Below, piece after piece: positions 62,845 to 64,000 of a stretch of 64,000 nt of DNA. Source of the DNA: Auanema rhodensis (Eukaryota > Nematoda > Chromadorea > Rhabditida > Rhabditidae). The notes under the pieces were generated by a model. It did no database searches, was not told the origin of the DNA, and saw only the letters and a list, made by a program, of their open reading frames with translations. The stretch lies in contig OZ059897.1 in assembly GCA_964057225.1 (NCBI GenBank), positions 21,886,001 through 21,950,000 on the forward strand, given 5' to 3'. Every line of letters begins with the position of its first letter. Position 1 is the stretch's first letter. The position numbers and the translations under genes were made by a program.

Positions 62845-63724
62845 TAGTCTAAAAACAAATTTTTATTGATATTGGTTCATGGTAACCATGACTTTGAAAT
62901 TTACGTGAACTTTAATTTATGCTAATTAAATGTACACGTGATGTGCACTTGGTATGTAACTCGCTTCACGTGAAAGATAAAGAGATGCGGTTTTCAAAAT
63001 AAGATTCCCCATGTCCATATTAGTCTAAAAACAAATTTTTATTGATATTGGTTCATGGTAACCATGACTTTGAAATTTACGTGAACTTTAATTTATGCTA
63101 ATTAAATGTACACGTGATGTGCACTTAATATGTAACTCGCTTCACGTGAAAGATAAAGAGATGCGGTTTTCAAAATTAGATTCCCCATGTCCATATTAGT
63201 CTAAAAACAAATTTTTATTGATATTGGTTCATGGTAACCATGACTTTGAAATTTACGTGAACTTTAATTTATGCTAATTAAATGTACACGTGATGTGCAC
63301 TTGGTATGTAACTCGCTTCACGTGAAAGATAAAGAGATGCGGTTTTCAAAATTAGATTCCCCATGTCCATATTAGTCTAAAAACAAATTTTTATTGATAT
63401 TGGTTCATGGTAACCATGACTTTGAAATTTACGTGAACTTTAATTTATGCTAATTAAATTTACACGTGATGTGCACTTGGTATGTAACTCGCTTCACGTG
63501 AAAGATAAAGAGATGCGGTTTTCAAAATTAGATTCCCCATGTCCATATTAGTCTAAAAACAAATTTTTATTGATATTGGTTCATGGTAACCATGACTTTG
63601 AAATTTACGTGAACTTTAATTTATGCTAATTAAATGTACACGTGATGTGCACTTGGTATGTAACTCGCTTCACGTGAAAGATAAAGAGATGCGGTTTTCA
63701 AAATTAGATTTCCCATGTCCATAT
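62845..63724 (+). repeat. Zone 4 six-monomer unit, copy 2 (first five monomers)
   Basis: aataag (62845), cttaatatg (63021), plain (63197), taaatttac (63373), gatttccc (63549), each 1056 bp after its counterpart. The sixth position (63725) is instead an aacttgc monomer. Confidence 0.88.
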
Positions 63725-64000
63725 TAGTCTAAAAACAAATTTTTATTGATATTGGTTCATGGTAACCATGACTTTGAAATTTACGTGAACTTTAATTTAT
63801 GCTAATTAAATGTACACGTGATGTGCACTTGGTATGTAACTTGCTTCACGTGAAAGATAAAGAGATGCGGTTTTCAAAATTAGATTCCCCATGTCCATAT
63901 TAGTCTAAAAACAATTTTTTATTGATATTGGTGCATGGTAACCATGACTTTGAAATTTACGTGAACTTTAATTCATGCTAATTAAATGTACACGTGATGT
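63725..64000 (+). repeat. Window-edge monomers with returning zone 1 marker
   Basis: 63725 has aacttgc. 63901 is a partial monomer (100 bp, cut by the window end) with private acaatttttt, ggtgc, and aattcatgc. The last marker was otherwise seen only in zone 1, up to monomer 14610. Confidence 0.8.

Larger units (their letters stand above)
1..64000 (+). repeat. 176-bp satellite array, probable centromeric
   Basis: The entire window is a head-to-tail tandem array of a 176-bp monomer: 363 complete copies plus 100 bp. The monomer is taken to start at tagtct and end at ccatat, and has 56 G+C of 176 in the first copy. Starts run 1+176k to 8097, 8274+176k to 20594, then 20771, 20948, 21125+176k to 21653, 21830, 22007, 22184+176k to 24648, 24825, 25002, 25179+176k to 29227, 29404, 29580, and 29757+176k to 63901. 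The net excess over 363 x 176 is 12 bp, fully explained by eleven copies with a T insertion and one rearranged 177-bp copy. No inversion, transposon or unique spacer was seen. The length, AT-richness and higher-order structure fit a centromere satellite. That function is inference; a non-centromeric heterochromatic knob or subtelomeric block would look similar. Confidence 0.97.

Noticed and set aside
1-64000. Open reading frames or protein-coding repeats
   Set aside because: Every monomer contains stops in all frames (for example tag at position 1, taa and tga at many places), and 176 bp shifts the frame each copy. Any short ORF is a by-product of the repeat.
1-64000. CRISPR array
   Set aside because: There are no unique spacers between repeats; the entire 176 bp is repeated with scattered substitutions, and the unit is far longer than CRISPR repeats.
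1-64000. CENP-B box
   Set aside because: I looked for the TTCG....A..CGGG pattern. No stretch of the monomer fits; the nearest C/G-rich piece (atgcggtttt) lacks the required core.
1-64000. Bacterial or viral accessory system hidden in the window
   Set aside because: There is no non-satellite sequence anywhere from 1 to 64000 in which such a system could lie.

Overview
The whole 64-kb window is one uninterrupted satellite DNA array. A 176-bp monomer of about 32% G+C repeats head to tail on a single strand orientation, giving 363 complete copies plus a 100-bp partial copy at the right edge. I found no gene, RNA gene, transposon, inversion or unique spacer. All three frames of both strands are broken many times per monomer, and 176 is not a multiple of three, so the frame also rotates from copy to copy. 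Taking the first base of tagtct as monomer position 1, copies start at 1 and every 176 bp to 8097. They then run from 8274 to 20594, continue through a stretch holding eleven 177-bp copies, and run from 29757 every 176 bp to 63901. Only 12 of 363 monomers are not 176 bp. Eleven carry the same 1-bp T insertion and one, at 8097, is internally rearranged.

This is a eukaryotic chromosome. Monomer length close to one nucleosome repeat, AT-richness, higher-order repeats and the absence of anything else fit the core of a centromeric or pericentromeric array. The monomer carries gtccatattagtct, which resembles my memory of a stretch of the Arabidopsis 178-bp centromere satellite. The length equals that of the Brassica CentBr family. 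A Brassicaceae plant is therefore my leading but unproven guess.

Layout by diagnostic variants falls into four zones. Zone 1 (1-16017) is marked by ggtgc, gtgtac, aattcatgc, ccacatctcc and ccaagtcc, with 6- and 9-monomer units. Zone 2 (16018-41372) is marked by gatatggg, gagttgcgg, tattttaac, aataagctt and ttttgaaaa, with units of 4, 6, 7, 11/12 and 17 monomers and long-range duplications. Zone 3 (41373-53340) is marked by aactagc, ccatgttag and gcttatta, with units of about 10 monomers. Zone 4 (53341-63900) is more uniform and is marked by taaatttac, taattaattg, ttcaggg and acccgc, with 12- and 6-monomer units. The last partial monomer carries a zone 1 marker again.

The blocks record repeated unequal exchange or replication-based amplification. 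Units of 4 to 17 monomers are doubled in tandem, some blocks reappear 5 to 14 kb away, and several monomers are hybrids of two variant types that mark exchange points. Within each monomer are two dyad symmetries, two CACGTG palindromes and an ACGTGA core repeated three times at 33- and 32-bp spacing. I read the variants by eye, so block boundaries are good to about one monomer and identity is described only at the diagnostic positions.
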